Part shown: one piece after another, positions 31,439 to 41,754 of the stretch
Position numbering within the stretch: position 1 is the first letter of the stretch
How the letters are laid out: every line of letters starts with the position of its first letter
Assembly (NCBI GenBank): GCA_963678675.1
Contig: OY783194.1
Coordinates: 11,066,607 to 11,130,606, forward strand
Source: Xiphydria camelus
Lineage: Eukaryota; Arthropoda; Insecta; Hymenoptera; Xiphydriidae
Direction: 5' to 3'
Length of the DNA: 64,000 nucleotides
The notes under the pieces: generated by a model
Database searches by the model: none
What the model was told of the DNA's origin: nothing
Seen by the model: only the letters and a program-made list of their open reading frames with translations
Program-made: the position numbers and the translations under genes

Positions 31439-32788
31439 ATGGACTCCATGGCAGTTCGAGATCTCATCGATAAGCAAGAGAGGCTTTTCCGTTGGATCTC
31501 TCACTCCATAGAGAATCTCCAGAAACTCGGGCCCTCGAATATCACCATCTGTACCATCGAGTCCCGACTAAAGGCATTAGAAGATTACAGGAACAAGTTC
31601 CACGATAATGACGCAGAACTCTCAACAATCAGGAACCACGCTACAACCAGCCAGCGAGCGGAACTGGATAAGCTGCCATACTTCGCCGACGACTTAATCA
31701 CGAACTGTGAAGAACAATACCTCTTAGCCCATGCGAATATGGGCGATCGACTCGCCTCCCTATGTCCTCCTTCCAACCCGACGGAAGACAATAACGGAAG
31801 CTTACGCAGATCATCGACACCAGCATCAGTGAGTCATTATCAGATTTCTAACGTCAAGTTGCCGAAAATCGATCTCCCAAAATTCGATGGGAAATACGAA
31901 AACTGGCTGGCGTTCCAAGATGCCTTCACGTCGATGATCGATCAACATCAAGGATTGTCCAATGTACAAAAATTGCAATATCTCCGATCGTCACTCACCG
32001 GTGAGGCAGCTCAGAATATTCATTCTTTCGAAACGACCGAAGATAATTATGCCGAAGCCTGGAACTTGCTAAAGACAACGTACAATAATAAGAGAGTTAT
32101 TATTAGGCGTCACGTCGATCTCTTAAACGAAGTTCCGATGCTCACTAAGGAATCTGCCACGGGGTTACGGCAATTGGTCAATAACGCTCAGCAACACGTG
32201 CGCGCGCTTAAATCCTTAGGAGAACCGGTGCAACACTGGGATACTCTGCTCGTTCGTCTTCTTGAGACCAAGCTCGACAAGGTTACTTTGCGAGAGTGGG
32301 AGAGGACATTGACCGACACATCAATGCCTAGTTACGAACAACTACTGACCTTCTTGCGAAAGGCCGCTCTCTCCGCGGACTCCGGACTCTCCCCGGCACA
32401 TTTCGACTCTTCATCAACGTCAAGAGCAACCTACACACTGAAGCCAAAGGGACCAGCAAGGAATGCAGCGACATTCATCACTTCTACTGAAGAAGAGGAG
32501 GGATGTCCAATCTGTAAAACTAGGCATGCAATCAACTATTGCAGCCAATTCCTCGCGCTGTCCATCTCCGATAGGATTCAACGAACCAGGGACCTCTCCT
32601 TGTGTCTTAACTGTTTACGTTCAGGTCATCCTACAGCCTCCTGTTCGGGGCGCCGTTGCCACAAATGCAAAAAACGGCATCATACTTTGTTACACCTGAA
32701 TATGGAACCAGCAGCCACGGCTCCACCGACAACCGCAACTTCACTAGCAGAAGCATCAACCGATGGACCACCTCAACAATCAGCATGA
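31439..32788 (+). CDS. gag: BEL1 Gag polyprotein
   Basis: Structural capsid and nucleocapsid protein of the retrotransposon. I choose ATG 31439 (MDSMAVRDLIDKQERL) because the upstream open stretch is tandem repeat; this gives 449 codons. A central KLPKIDLPKFDGKYENWLAF block and the region to REWERTL match the DUF1759-type capsid of BEL/Pao Gag. The C-terminus has Cys-His clusters (CPICKTRHAINYC, CLNCLRSGHPTASC and CHKCKKRHH), the zinc knuckles that bind RNA. The frame ends at TGA 32786-32788, followed by CTA, and pol continues in the same frame. Confidence 0.88.
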   Translation: MDSMAVRDLIDKQERLFRWISHSIENLQKLGPSNITICTIESRLKALEDYRNKFHDNDAELSTIRNHATTSQRAELDKLPYFADDLITNCEEQYLLAHANMGDRLASLCPPSNPTEDNNGSLRRSSTPASVSHYQISNVKLPKIDLPKFDGKYENWLAFQDAFTSMIDQHQGLSNVQKLQYLRSSLTGEAAQNIHSFETTEDNYAEAWNLLKTTYNNKRVIIRRHVDLLNEVPMLTKESATGLRQLVNNAQQHVRALKSLGEPVQHWDTLLVRLLETKLDKVTLREWERTLTDTSMPSYEQLLTFLRKAALSADSGLSPAHFDSSSTSRATYTLKPKGPARNAATFITSTEEEEGCPICKTRHAINYCSQFLALSISDRIQRTRDLSLCLNCLRSGHPTASCSGRRCHKCKKRHHTLLHLNMEPAATAPPTTATSLAEASTDGPPQQSA

Positions 32789-32791
32789 CTA
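32786..32791 (+). promoter_or_regulatory. Candidate stop-readthrough signal TGA CTA between gag and pol
   Basis: Gag and pol are in the same frame, separated only by TGA, and the next codon is CTA. TGA CTA is the best-known efficient readthrough context in eukaryotes. The degraded BEL2 copy has the same hexamer at 58821-58826. Residues on both sides of it are conserved (APTVRALTS here, APAVRAITT there), so the stop is probably ancestral rather than a random mutation. Confidence 0.65.
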
Positions 32792-35700
32792 TCGCTGGGC
32801 GAATCTGGAGCACCGACTGTCAGAGCCTTGACTTCCATTGTTCGCACAGGAGATTTGCTGTTGACGGCTGTTATCAAGGTCCGCGACAAGAGAGGCCAAC
32901 GCTTAGAATGCAGGACGCTACTAGACACTTGTTCAACCGCCAACTTTATGACCGAGCGTTTAGCCAGGTCTTTGCAACTGCCGATCGAAAGATACGAGAC
33001 AACAGTCGGAATGCTGGGCAAGGCGCAAGTCAAGGCCCACTTTCTGGTCAATGCCACAATAGAATCCCGGATCACTGGTTACACCAGGTCTCTAACATTC
33101 TTGACGGTACCAAGCATTGGAGGATTACAACCACTCGAGCCCATCGATAGAAGTCGGCTCCAGATACCTCACAATGTGAGGCTAGCCGATCCGAATTTCC
33201 ACCGACCAGCCGAAGTAGATATGCTAATAAGCTCTGGACCTACACTATCGACGCTAAGCATTGGACAAATCAACCTTGGAAATTCCCAGCAGCCCGATCT
33301 CATGCTCCAAAAAACTCAACTGGGATGGGTCATTGGAGGGAGTCTAGTGCTCGGAACTCCTAAGTCGAAGACGCAAGTAGCCTTCTATGCCGCCAAACCA
33401 GAGTTCGAAATCAGCAAATTTTGGGAACTCGAGGAAATTCCCGCTATTCGTCACTTGTCCGCCGAGGAGCAAGCGTGCGAAGATCATTTCGTCAGGAATC
33501 TGAAGAGGGACTCCACCGGCAGTTTGGAGAGGAAACTTCGTCGAGACTCACGACTGAAGGAGCAGTACGAGGCCGTGATGAAGGAATATCAAGACTTAGG
33601 CCACATGACCGAGATTGAAGAAGACAGTCCAACTAGCCAAGGATTCTACTTACCACACCATGCGGTTATAAAGGAAACTAGCCTGACCACTAAATTACGG
33701 GTCGTATTCGATGGATCCTCCGAGTCAAGTTCAAGGGTATCACTCAACGAGGCCCTCATGGTCGGTCCCACCATCCAGGACAGCATCGTAGCCCTTTTAC
33801 TTCGATTCCGCATTCATCGCTACGTGTTGACCGGCGACATAGAAAAAATGTATCGCCAGTTCTGGATACGGAAGGAGGACCGAAAATATCAGCGCATCCT
33901 ATGGAGGAATCATCAAAACGAGCTGAAAACATACGAGCTCAATACCGTTACATTCGGACTTTCAGCGGCTCCATATTTAGCCATACGTTGTCTCCATCAA
34001 CTAGCGGACGACGAGGCACAAAGATTCCCTACAGCCGCCAACATTCTCAAACGGGACCTCTACGTCGACGATGTTCTCACGGGATCAGATACCTACCAAG
34101 GAGCCATCGAAATCCGCGACGACCTCATCAAATTACTCCGTTGCGCAGGTCTTAACTTACGCCAATGGGTTTCTAACGAACCAAGCCTTTTGGACGGATT
34201 GTCTGAAGGAAGCGTGCATCGAAAGTTGCACACGGATGATGCAACCATCAAAACTTTGGGGGTACATTGGGATTCCCAAGTAGACGCCATCGCCTACACC
34301 GTGACAGCCGCAACGGAACACCGAAAAATCACCAAGCGAACGATTGCATCCGAGATTGCGAAGATTTTTGACCCTCTCGGATTGATTGGTCCAGTAGTCA
34401 CAAAGGCAAAACTCATCATGCAGGGATTATGGCGACAGGAACTTAACTGGGATGAATCAATACCTGCCACCATCCATACTGAGTGGAACACTTTTCGGTT
34501 TCAACTGAAATTGCTCAACCATTGTACATTTGATCGAAGAGTTACCATCACCGAGCCACAGGACGTCCAACTTCACGGATTCTGCGATGCAAGTCAAAGA
34601 GCCTATGGAGCATGCCTTTACCTCCGGTCTGAAGACAAAACCGGGAATATACATATGGCGTTATTGTGCGCCAAATCTCGAGTAGCACCCTTACAAACCA
34701 TTTCATTGCCTAGATTGGAATTATGCGGTGCATTGCTACTAGCAGACTTGTATGACTTCGTTAAACGAACCGTGTCTCTCAATGTCAATAATGTTGTATT
34801 TTGGACAGACTCCACCATTACCCTCCAGTGGATTAATTCGTCTCCACACAGACTACCCACCTTCGAGGCTAATCGAGTCAGCAAGATTCAAAACCAAACG
34901 CACGCGAGCTCATGGAGACACGTTCGATCAAAGGATAATCCCGCAGATCACCTCTCACGTGGTCAGTCTCCAGCCGAGTTTATTCAAGAATCCAATTGGA
35001 AGACCGGACCGTTGTGGCTCTGCAAGGGAGAATCTGAATGGCCAAAGCTCGATCTCATCCTGCCATCGGATATTCCCGGACAGCCCAAGATACATTGCCT
35101 TACGCTCAACGCAAAAGGAGATGAGTTTCTTGAACGGTATTCTTCGATCACCAAACTTCGACGCATCGTAGCATACTGCCTTCGATTCAAACCCAACAAT
35201 CGATTCAGAGGACCGCTCGTCGCTGGGGAACTCGAAGAGGCAGATGATCGCATCTTACGGTGTATCCAAATCGTCACCTTTCCAGAGGAGATCAAGGCAC
35301 TCAGCAGGAAAAAGGAAGTAAATAGAACCAGTCCTCTGTGGGCACTCAATCCGTTCCTTGATGATTCAGGAGTCGTCCGAGTAGGAAGTCGGTTGAAGAA
35401 TGCCGAAATACCATACGCCCAAAGATATCCGAAGATCTTACCGAAGACTCATCACATTACGGATCTCCTAATTCGACACGAGCACCTGAAGAATCTACAC
35501 TCCGGGGTACAAACGACACTCTACGCCTTGAGGCAAAATTACTGGCTTATTGATGGTCGAAACCAAGTTCGACGGATTGTCCGACAGTGCGTGCGGTGTG
35601 TTCGAGCACATCCACCTCAGGTGGATTACATCATGGGTAATTTGCCAACAGCACGAGTGACCGCAGCAAGACCCTTCAGTAACGTCGGTGTCGACTACTG

Positions 35701-36610
35701 TGGACCGTTCTTCATAAAGGAGAAAAAATACCGCAACCAAAGGAGGATAAAAATATACGTAGCGGTCTTTGTATGCCTTGCCGTCAAGGCAGTGCATTTC
35801 GAAGTGGTCAGCGACCTCACGACGGACGGATTCCTGGCAGCTCTCAAACGTTTCGTTGCGCGAAGAGGATGTCCCCAACACATCTACTCAGACAACGGGA
35901 CAAACTTTGTGGGCGCCAACAATCAATTGTCGGAACTACACGACGTATTTCAAGGAGGACCACAACGACTAGTCATCCACCAGAATCTTGCTGAACAAGG
36001 CATCACGTGGCATTTTAGTCCACCACAGGCTCCTCATTTTGGCGGACTCTGGGAAGCAGGCGTAAAGGCATTCAAACACCATATGAAGAGGGTCGTCGGA
36101 AATGAATTGTTCACGTTCGAACAATTCAATACCTTTGCAATCCAAGTCGAAGGGATCCTCAACTCTCGACCTATAACTCCTATCTCCATTGATCCTAATG
36201 ACGTGATCGCCCTCACTCCTGGTCACTTTATTATTGGAGATTCTTTAAGGAATGTTCCAGAGGCCGACATCAGTGCTACACCATCTAACAGAATATCTAC
36301 GTGGCAGCACATACAAAGGATGAAGGAACACTTTTGGAAAAGATGGCATAAGGAGTACGTGAGTGAGCTCACCAACCGACATAAGTGGAGGAGTGGGACT
36401 CACGATATAAAGGAAGGAACGGTCGTCATAATCCGAGACGACCACTCGCCGCCAACCCAATGGACTCTTGGACGCATCGTCAAGACTTACCCAGGGCAAG
36501 ATGGTATCATCAGGACGGTGCAAGTGAAGACGGCGACCGGCGTCTTCGACAGGAGCGTAAAGAAGCTCGCACCTCTCCTTGACGAGTCGAAGGCAACCAC
36601 GAACAACTAG
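32789..36610 (+). CDS. pol: BEL1 Pol polyprotein
   Basis: 1273 codons with no internal stop, presumably made as Gag-Pol by readthrough. Order: aspartic protease with LLDTCSTANF (Asp at 32924), where Cys replaces the usual Gly of DTG/DSG; reverse transcriptase with FDGSS, GDIEKMYRQ and YVDD (34061-34072); RNase H with GFCDAS (about 34577), LPRLELCGA and a WTDS Asp; integrase zinc finger HH..CVRC (about 35450-35610); integrase core with GVDYCGP, SDNGTNFVG (Asp 35891) and LWEAGVK (Glu 36053); then a DUF5641-like C-terminus. Compared with BEL2 it lacks about 35 residues between the protease and RT (near 33505). The stop TAG at 36608 is followed by a non-coding stretch to the 3' LTR. Confidence 0.92.
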   Translation, partial: LSLGESGAPTVRALTSIVRTGDLLLTAVIKVRDKRGQRLECRTLLDTCSTANFMTERLARSLQLPIERYETTVGMLGKAQVKAHFLVNATIESRITGYTRSLTFLTVPSIGGLQPLEPIDRSRLQIPHNVRLADPNFHRPAEVDMLISSGPTLSTLSIGQINLGNSQQPDLMLQKTQLGWVIGGSLVLGTPKSKTQVAFYAAKPEFEISKFWELEEIPAIRHLSAEEQACEDHFVRNLKRDSTGSLERKLRRDSRLKEQYEAVMKEYQDLGHMTEIEEDSPTSQGFYLPHHAVIKETSLTTKLRVVFDGSSESSSRVSLNEALMVGPTIQDSIVALLLRFRIHRYVLTGDIEKMYRQFWIRKEDRKYQRILWRNHQNELKTYELNTVTFGLSAAPYLAIRCLHQLADDEAQRFPTAANILKRDLYVDDVLTGSDTYQGAIEIRDDLIKLLRCAGLNLRQWVSNEPSLLDGLSEGSVHRKLHTDDATIKTLGVHWDSQVDAIAYTVTAATEHRKITKRTIASEIAKIFDPLGLIGPVVTKAKLIMQGLWRQELNWDESIPATIHTEWNTFRFQLKLLNHCTFDRRVTITEPQDVQLHGFCDASQRAYGACLYLRSEDKTGNIHMALLCAKSRVAPLQTISLPRLELCGALLLADLYDFVKRTVSLNVNNVVFWTDSTITLQWINSSPHRLPTFEANRVSKIQNQTHASSWRHVRSKDNPADHLSRGQSPAEFIQESNWKTGPLWLCKGESEWPKLDLILPSDIPGQPKIHCLTLNAKGDEFLERYSSITKLRRIVAYCLRFKPNNRFRGPLVAGELEEADDRILRCIQIVTFPEEIKALSRKKEVNRTSPLWALNPFLDDSGVVRVGSRLKNAEIPYAQRYPKILPKTHHITDLLIRHEHLKNLHSGVQTTLYALRQNYWLIDGRNQVRRIVRQCVRCVRAHPPQVDYIMGNLPTARVTAARPFSNVGVDYCGPFFIKEKKYRNQRRIKIYVAVFVCLAVKAVHFEVVSDLTTDGFLAALKRFVARRGCPQHIYSDNGTNFVGANNQLSELHDVFQGGPQRLVIHQNLAEQGITWHFSPPQAPHFGGLWEAGVKAFKHHMKRVVGNELFTFEQFNTFAIQVEGILNSRPITPISIDPNDVIALTPGHFIIGDSLRNVPEADISATPSNRISTWQHIQRMKEHFWKRWHKEYVSELTNRHKWRSGTHDIKEGTVVIIRDDHSPPTQWTLGRIVKTYPGQDGIIRTVQVKTATGVFDRSVKKLAPLLDESKATTNN

Positions 36611-36750
36611 TTGAATGGTGTCACATAATATAAGTTACATTAGTTCTAAGATATATAAGTATTATAGCTCAATATTTGAGAGTATTATCTGTTCAACTTC
36701 AATGCGTGTATATAAGCATATTATTAGTTTAGTTCCTCTCTCCGTTCGCA

Positions 36751-36762
36751 ACGGGGGGAGGA
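36751..36762 (+). promoter_or_regulatory. BEL1 polypurine tract
   Basis: The run ACGGGGGGAGGA lies directly before the 3' LTR, the expected plus-strand primer site. BEL2 has the related ACGGGGGAGTA. Confidence 0.8.
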
Positions 36763-37748
36763 TGTTCCGTCGCATCGAACGACGGAATTCGGCGTTTTTT
36801 GATTTATGGCATCCTTCATAATAATTCGCCGACTATATTTAAACGTGTCATCGGCGATTCGAATATTTCGGCGAACGAAGGTCGTTAATTCACGGTCCCG
36901 AACCTTTCTCGGAAGGTACAATCCGAGCCGGCTTAAGGAGAGGAGTGTCGGATGCAGGCGACAGACAATTAGGGAATTTAATACCTGATTTATCGAGAAA
37001 GTCCTTTCATTGCCTTTAGGTAACCTGACGTACCCTCGCGGTCGAGAATGACCATCCGGCTGGCCCGACCGTTAAGTGCGTCACTCAGGTACCGTTAATA
37101 ACGGCATCCTTGCCCTGTAGGCTTTAGACTTTAGACTCGGAAATTTCCTAAGCGTCATCTTCGGCTCCGCCGACGCTCCTCCTCCCAGCCAATCAGGGGG
37201 CATCGCGTCAGCCCACGCTATCCCTTCCATTGATCTGTTTTGCGCACATATAAACTGGGACTAAACGCGCGTCCTTTAATGTATCACAAATCATCAAACG
37301 TGTCGTACGTGTCGTACTCCGCCGATCAACCTCACTCGGAATCAGTAAGTTAATCCGATTCTACGTCGTACTTGGTATCGCGGAACGTGGATAGTACATT
37401 CAGGTGTCAGTCCTTTATCTGAACACGACTCAGTTACATTCGCTCCCTTTGTCAATAGGCCATTGCGTGCCAGCCGACGGATTGAAGTTCTGAGTTCGTA
37501 CCGCGTTAATTCAGCGCATTCAATAGTAAAATCATTATAAACCAACCTTTCTGTATCTTGCTACTCTAATATACGGTTATTAAATTTAGTGAGTGCAATG
37601 TATAGTTATTGAACTAGCCGATCGGTTTGAATCTCCCCTTTCGGTCGTTCGGTTAAAATATCTAATAGCCGCGTCACGTATAGTGTCCTCGGGATTTACG
37701 ACCCCGAGGAGATCCGATTAAATCATCGCGCGGCGACCGAACAAAACA
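36763..37748 (+). repeat. BEL1 3' LTR
   Basis: 986 bp, the pair of 29971-30956, followed by the GTAGT duplication and the interrupted host transposon gene. Confidence 0.95.
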
Positions 37749-37753
37749 GTAGT

Positions 37754-39204
37754 TCTGTCAACGTTTGTCCACTGTCTGTAAGTGATTTTGTCAATTAAAT
37801 TTTGGTCAAAAATATTTTCTAGTTCGTCGATTAGGTGTTCTGCACCAGGACACTCAGAACACTTCCCAAAATAACAATTATCTGAAGGTTCAACGCAAAT
37901 CATACATTTTAAGAAGTCATGATAACTTTCTAATGGGTTGGGGGTATCGGCTGTAAGGTTTTTTATATTAGACCCTTCAATCAACAATTTAACGTTTTCA
38001 TGAATCGCACAAACACAAACTGAATATGTGCCACTTGCACCTGCGAGCACGCAATGTTTAGGTCGTAGAGCTGCGAATTTGGAAAAGCTACATTGAACTT
38101 GTGGGTAATTTTCCTTAAAAAGTTGATGAAGTTCTTTTAAATTATTCAACAACAATCTCTTCTGCATATGAACGCGCTTGTCATCTACTTGTACAGAAAC
38201 GAAATCTTTTTTCCCCGGCATTATATGACTATTCTCATCAAGTTCATAAAAATTAATTATTATTGAATTAACTACTTCTTTTTGTAGAGATGGATGGCTC
38301 TTTGGGCTTGGATCCGATAAAATTCCTTTTCCTTGAGCAGTTTTTTTCGCGATTGTAATCATATGATTAGTAGCGGAAGGAAAATGGTGTTGAATTTTTC
38401 GATAAGATCAGTTCTTAAAAATAGTCAAAATTTTCATTCTTCTTGAACGTATGCGGTCGCGTTAAATTCGTCCTTCAAAACTTGTAATAAATTATCTTCA
38501 TCATTTTCCTCAACGCTATCATTATCATCAATACAATTATGAAAGATTTTTTTAGTCACTCCTTCAGATATGTTTTTCATCTTTTCATTCGAATAACACT
38601 GTCGAGAAACTCTTCTTTTTTGAACGGGTGAAATTCCTATTAAATCCAAACCTTTTTGTGTTGATAGCATCAATTGCTTCAAAGACCACCACTTCGTCTC
38701 CCTCAAAGGATACATTAGAACTTTGAGAGAAATGTTCCATGTTATCGTCATCATTTTCCAACGCGACAAAATTATAATCACTAATTTCTTCGTCCTGAAA
38801 AATACAAAATTCATACGTACATCAATAAACCTGAAGTTTAACAGTTCATTTTTAGATTTTAGAAAATTTTTAAACTTGTATTATATTGTTGATAAAATTT
38901 CAGTGAAAAACTGTGCATCGGAATTATTATTTACAGTGAAACATACCTTCTGATTTGATTGGTGTTGTTCGTTTTTTTCACTACTTTTGTGTAATTCAGA
39001 CAAATCACGACAGCAAGTGTTGCAAATTTTTTGTTGTAGGGACTCGTCTGTTGCCGATAAATTAAGAGCCAGTAAATGTTGCTTCAAAACTTGTCTCAGA
39101 ACCTTCTGATCTTTTATTTTTGGATGAGGAGACAGATCGAAAGGATTGAAACATCCATCTGTTCGAATTTTTGAACCACTCAAAGATTTTGATGATTTTG
39201 GCAT
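37754..39204 (-). pseudogene. Transposon gene of the 28228-40375 element, 5' part
   Basis: Exon 1 (39204-38947) starts MPKSSKSLSG and has CFNPFDLSPHPKIK and ICNTCCRDL, a zinc-finger-like N-terminus. It ends at AAG|GTATGT. Exon 2 starts at 38794 after TTTTTCAG, is acidic, and shifts frame near 38660 before GISPVQKRRVSR. A third stretch (38362-37754) holds KFAALRPKHCVLAGASGTYSV-type sequence, CMICVEPSDNCYFGKCSECP and ITYRQWTNVDR. The BEL LTR interrupts it there, and coding resumes at 29970. Frameshifts plus the insertion make it non-functional. Confidence 0.7.
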
Positions 39205-39401
39205 TTTAGCTTAGCTTCACTGTTCGGGCGCCGTGCGATGAATCCTAGACACTCATTCGCGACACGGCAACTTATGGTATAAACCAAGCATACCGCACAC
39301 AAGGCGGATTTTAAGATTTCGGTGGTTGATTGGAAGAAGCGAATTTAAACCGATCCGTTAGTTCGAATGATTCAACACTGCACTCACTAGATTATTACTA
39401 A

Positions 39402-39538
39402 GGCCCAGTTGTACAATGTAAGTTCAGAGCCGGTTCAGCTTGAACCGCCGTTCTTGGTATATTTTGTGTCACACATAATATACCAAGAACGGCGGTTCAA
39501 GCTGAACCGGCTCTGAACTTACATTGTACAACTGGGCC
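39402..39538. mobile_element. Perfect 137-bp hairpin MITE, Tourist-like
   Basis: GGCCCAGTTGTACAATGTAA and its exact inverse form arms of about 60 bp round a short TGTGTCACACA loop. TAA flanks both ends (39399-39401 and 39539-39541), the three-base target of Harbinger/Tourist MITEs. It sits in the 5' region of the 28228-40375 element. Confidence 0.85.
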
Positions 39539-40985
39539 TAATTGATGGTCGAGCCGGACCACCGTGCTATTATACCTAATGACGAGCTTGATGCTAAATT
39601 AGAAGTATTTAGATCGCGATGATAATGAGCATGCAGAATTATCGAAATGAATGTTTCCAAGAAAGATACGGGACTGCAATCGCGTTAGCAGCATAGCATA
39701 CGCTTGTTGAAACATTCACGATATTTATTGGCTTTAGAGAGAAACACTACGGTATTAATTATTACATACGTATGCTACGTTTTCGAACAACGGAATGTGT
39801 ATTCTGGAGTGCAAATACAGCACGCAGCAAGCTCTACACATTTCTACTTATTGCACGCGGCACGCTTCGACTCGTCGCGCGCTGCATGACCTGCGCTCGA
39901 AAATATTTCATATCTTCTGACCTAATGAAGACCCCACTTTTTCGAAAAATGGGTTTTTCAGCTGAGAGAATGACAAACAAAATGGCCTATTTCCGAATCA
40001 ATTTATTGTGGGGGCGACCATGTAAAAACGGTTTAAACAATTAAATTGTTATTTTTATTTACGAACAATCAGACATTTTGTAAACATACAGTCTTAAAGC
40101 CAACGCAACAAAGTGTAAAATAAAAAAAGATCGACATTGATCCGATTAGCACAACTGGAGATAATGAATTTCAAGTATAAGAGGTTTGGAGAAAATCCAG
40201 CGAAGCATCGAAAATTCATATGAGGATATTTTCCAAACAAAAATTTTTTCACCAAAATCCCGAAATACGTGTCGTCTTAAATGGTGAAAAGATGGAGGAA
40301 AAAAAATTTCATCGCATTTTAAAAAGTCAAGTTCATTTTCTGCTGAAATCCGTACGGTTTGTAAAAGAATGACCCAATACTACCAGTAATGTTCAGCTGT
40401 TAAAATTCTATAAATCTGATAATAGGTTTGTGATATATAGCAAATTTTGGAATTTGTGAAACTGATTATTTATAAATTTTAATGACTTTTTATCAGAACG
40501 TCTGTTTTGTAGAATAGTGAGGCTAGAAATAGAGTTTCAATTTTGTCTGAGGTCCAGCAGATCGAAATTAAAGTTGGAAGTATACTCAAATTCTAATTAA
40601 AACCTGTTCGTGATCATATCGCTGCCACGCGTTTTCCGATACTTTCTTTCTTCAATAAATCCGTTGTAAAATATCATCTAACCACTGCAATCGTTATTTA
40701 CGCACCCAAATACTAACAATAATGAAATCATTTGGAAAAGTTGATTTTCTTTTTTACAGCCTTTTTAAAATCGATCGTTATTCTGCCCTACCCGTTATCT
40801 CAATATTTTCCTTGAATTTTGTATTTTCCAGCTTCAAAGTAAAGGATATTTTAAACTTTGAATTAAAATTTTTTCTAGTAAAGTAAAATAGTTCTGCAGA
40901 ATGATAAACCTGCATCTTAGAAAATGCGAATTTTAGACAAAGATTCCAGATTATTTAAAAACAATTATATTTTTTGTGTACTCAC

Positions 40986-41369
40986 CAACTTGTGCGCTGT
41001 CCTTTATTGTACGGAAGGGTTGAGAAAATAAGAAACGGCACCCGTTTCGCTGATACTAACACGAGCCTGTCATCTCCAAATTTATGTCCAATAAGTGGTC
41101 GTTCAATTAACCGTAGCTCTCTCGTGACTTCTGGTATGATACCACTATTAGTGCAAATTGGTTGTATAATAGTTGATATTTTGGATTTTAATTTAAATGT
41201 ATGAGACATAGATTTTGACCGCAGAGAGCCGATACTTTCGTTGCTACTATTGTGATGGTGAGTAATGTTCTCCGAGAGTGTAGATGTTTGATGAGTAATT
41301 CGTTTTTTATATTGCAGGGAACCTATACGTCTTTCTGGTAAGGAATAGTCGCTGCCAGTTGTACTCGTC
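40986..41369 (-). CDS. Candidate host-gene internal exon, unidentified protein
   Basis: A 384-bp (128-codon) stretch is open on the minus strand and bounded by good splice sites: acceptor TTTTGCACTTACAG|GAC above 41369 and donor TTG|GTGAGT below 40986. The frame (entered one base in) reads TSTTGSDYSLPERRIGSLQY, passes a Ser/His-rich stretch, then SKISTIIQPICTNSGIIPEV and KFGDDRLVLVSAKRVPFLIF. I recognise no domain, membrane segment or signal peptide. It lies in the 1.4-kb gap between two DNA transposons, outside their terminal repeats. It may be part of a host gene whose introns are full of transposons; a relic exon of another element is the alternative. Confidence 0.5.
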
Positions 41370-41754
41370 CTGTAAGTGCAAAATTGTGCATAATGAGTAC
41401 GAATAAATTAATAAGTAATATGAAGACGGATTCTAGAATTGACGGCCCCCAATGTAAACTAAGGCAATTCAATTCCAATTAGAGTAGAAGTTGGGTTACA
41501 GCTCCACCCACGAGCAGACCGGTGATTTAATATCTTGAGATTGTATCTAAAAACGTGGATAGTAAATGGTAGGGATACATATACGCTTCGTGTTCGATAG
41601 TGTTGATGCATGAGGCGGAACTTCAATCATTCAAAATATATTCTTAGGCATAAAAATGTGCTAATGTGAGGGGCCATCTCAACTTTAGTTCCGTTTACTG
41701 TTTGGAACCACAGTAGAGGTAGGAAAAGAGGATGATACTATATAGTATATATGA

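Larger units (their letters stand above)
29971..37748 (+). mobile_element. Intact-looking BEL/Pao LTR retrotransposon (BEL1)
   Basis: Two 986-bp LTRs (29971-30956 and 36763-37748) start TGTTCCGTCGC and end CGAACAAAACA. I saw no difference between them in the stretches compared, which implies recent insertion. The target duplication is GTAGT (29966-29970 and 37749-37753). Between them lie a TGG-starting primer-binding site, a 33-bp tandem leader, gag, a TGA stop in readthrough context, pol and a purine tract. Domain order (protease, RT, RNase H, integrase, DUF5641-type end) fits BEL/Pao. No envelope gene is present. It is inserted in the minus-strand gene of the surrounding DNA transposon. Confidence 0.95.
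28228..40375 (-). mobile_element. Long-TIR DNA transposon hosting a BEL retrotransposon
   Basis: Terminal inverted repeats of about 510 bp (28228-28745 and 39875-40375) start GGGTCATTCTTTTACAAACC. Subtracting the BEL insertion leaves about 4.4 kb, with one degraded minus-strand gene (39204 down to 29246). A perfect hairpin MITE (39402-39538) sits just upstream of the gene. The target duplication is unclear. The superfamily is not assigned; the gene belongs to a group of uncharacterised insect transposon proteins. Confidence 0.75.

Noticed and set aside
34984..35349. Minus-strand ORFs across BEL1 and BEL2 pol
   Set aside because: They are shadows of the plus-strand coding sequence with no independent features.
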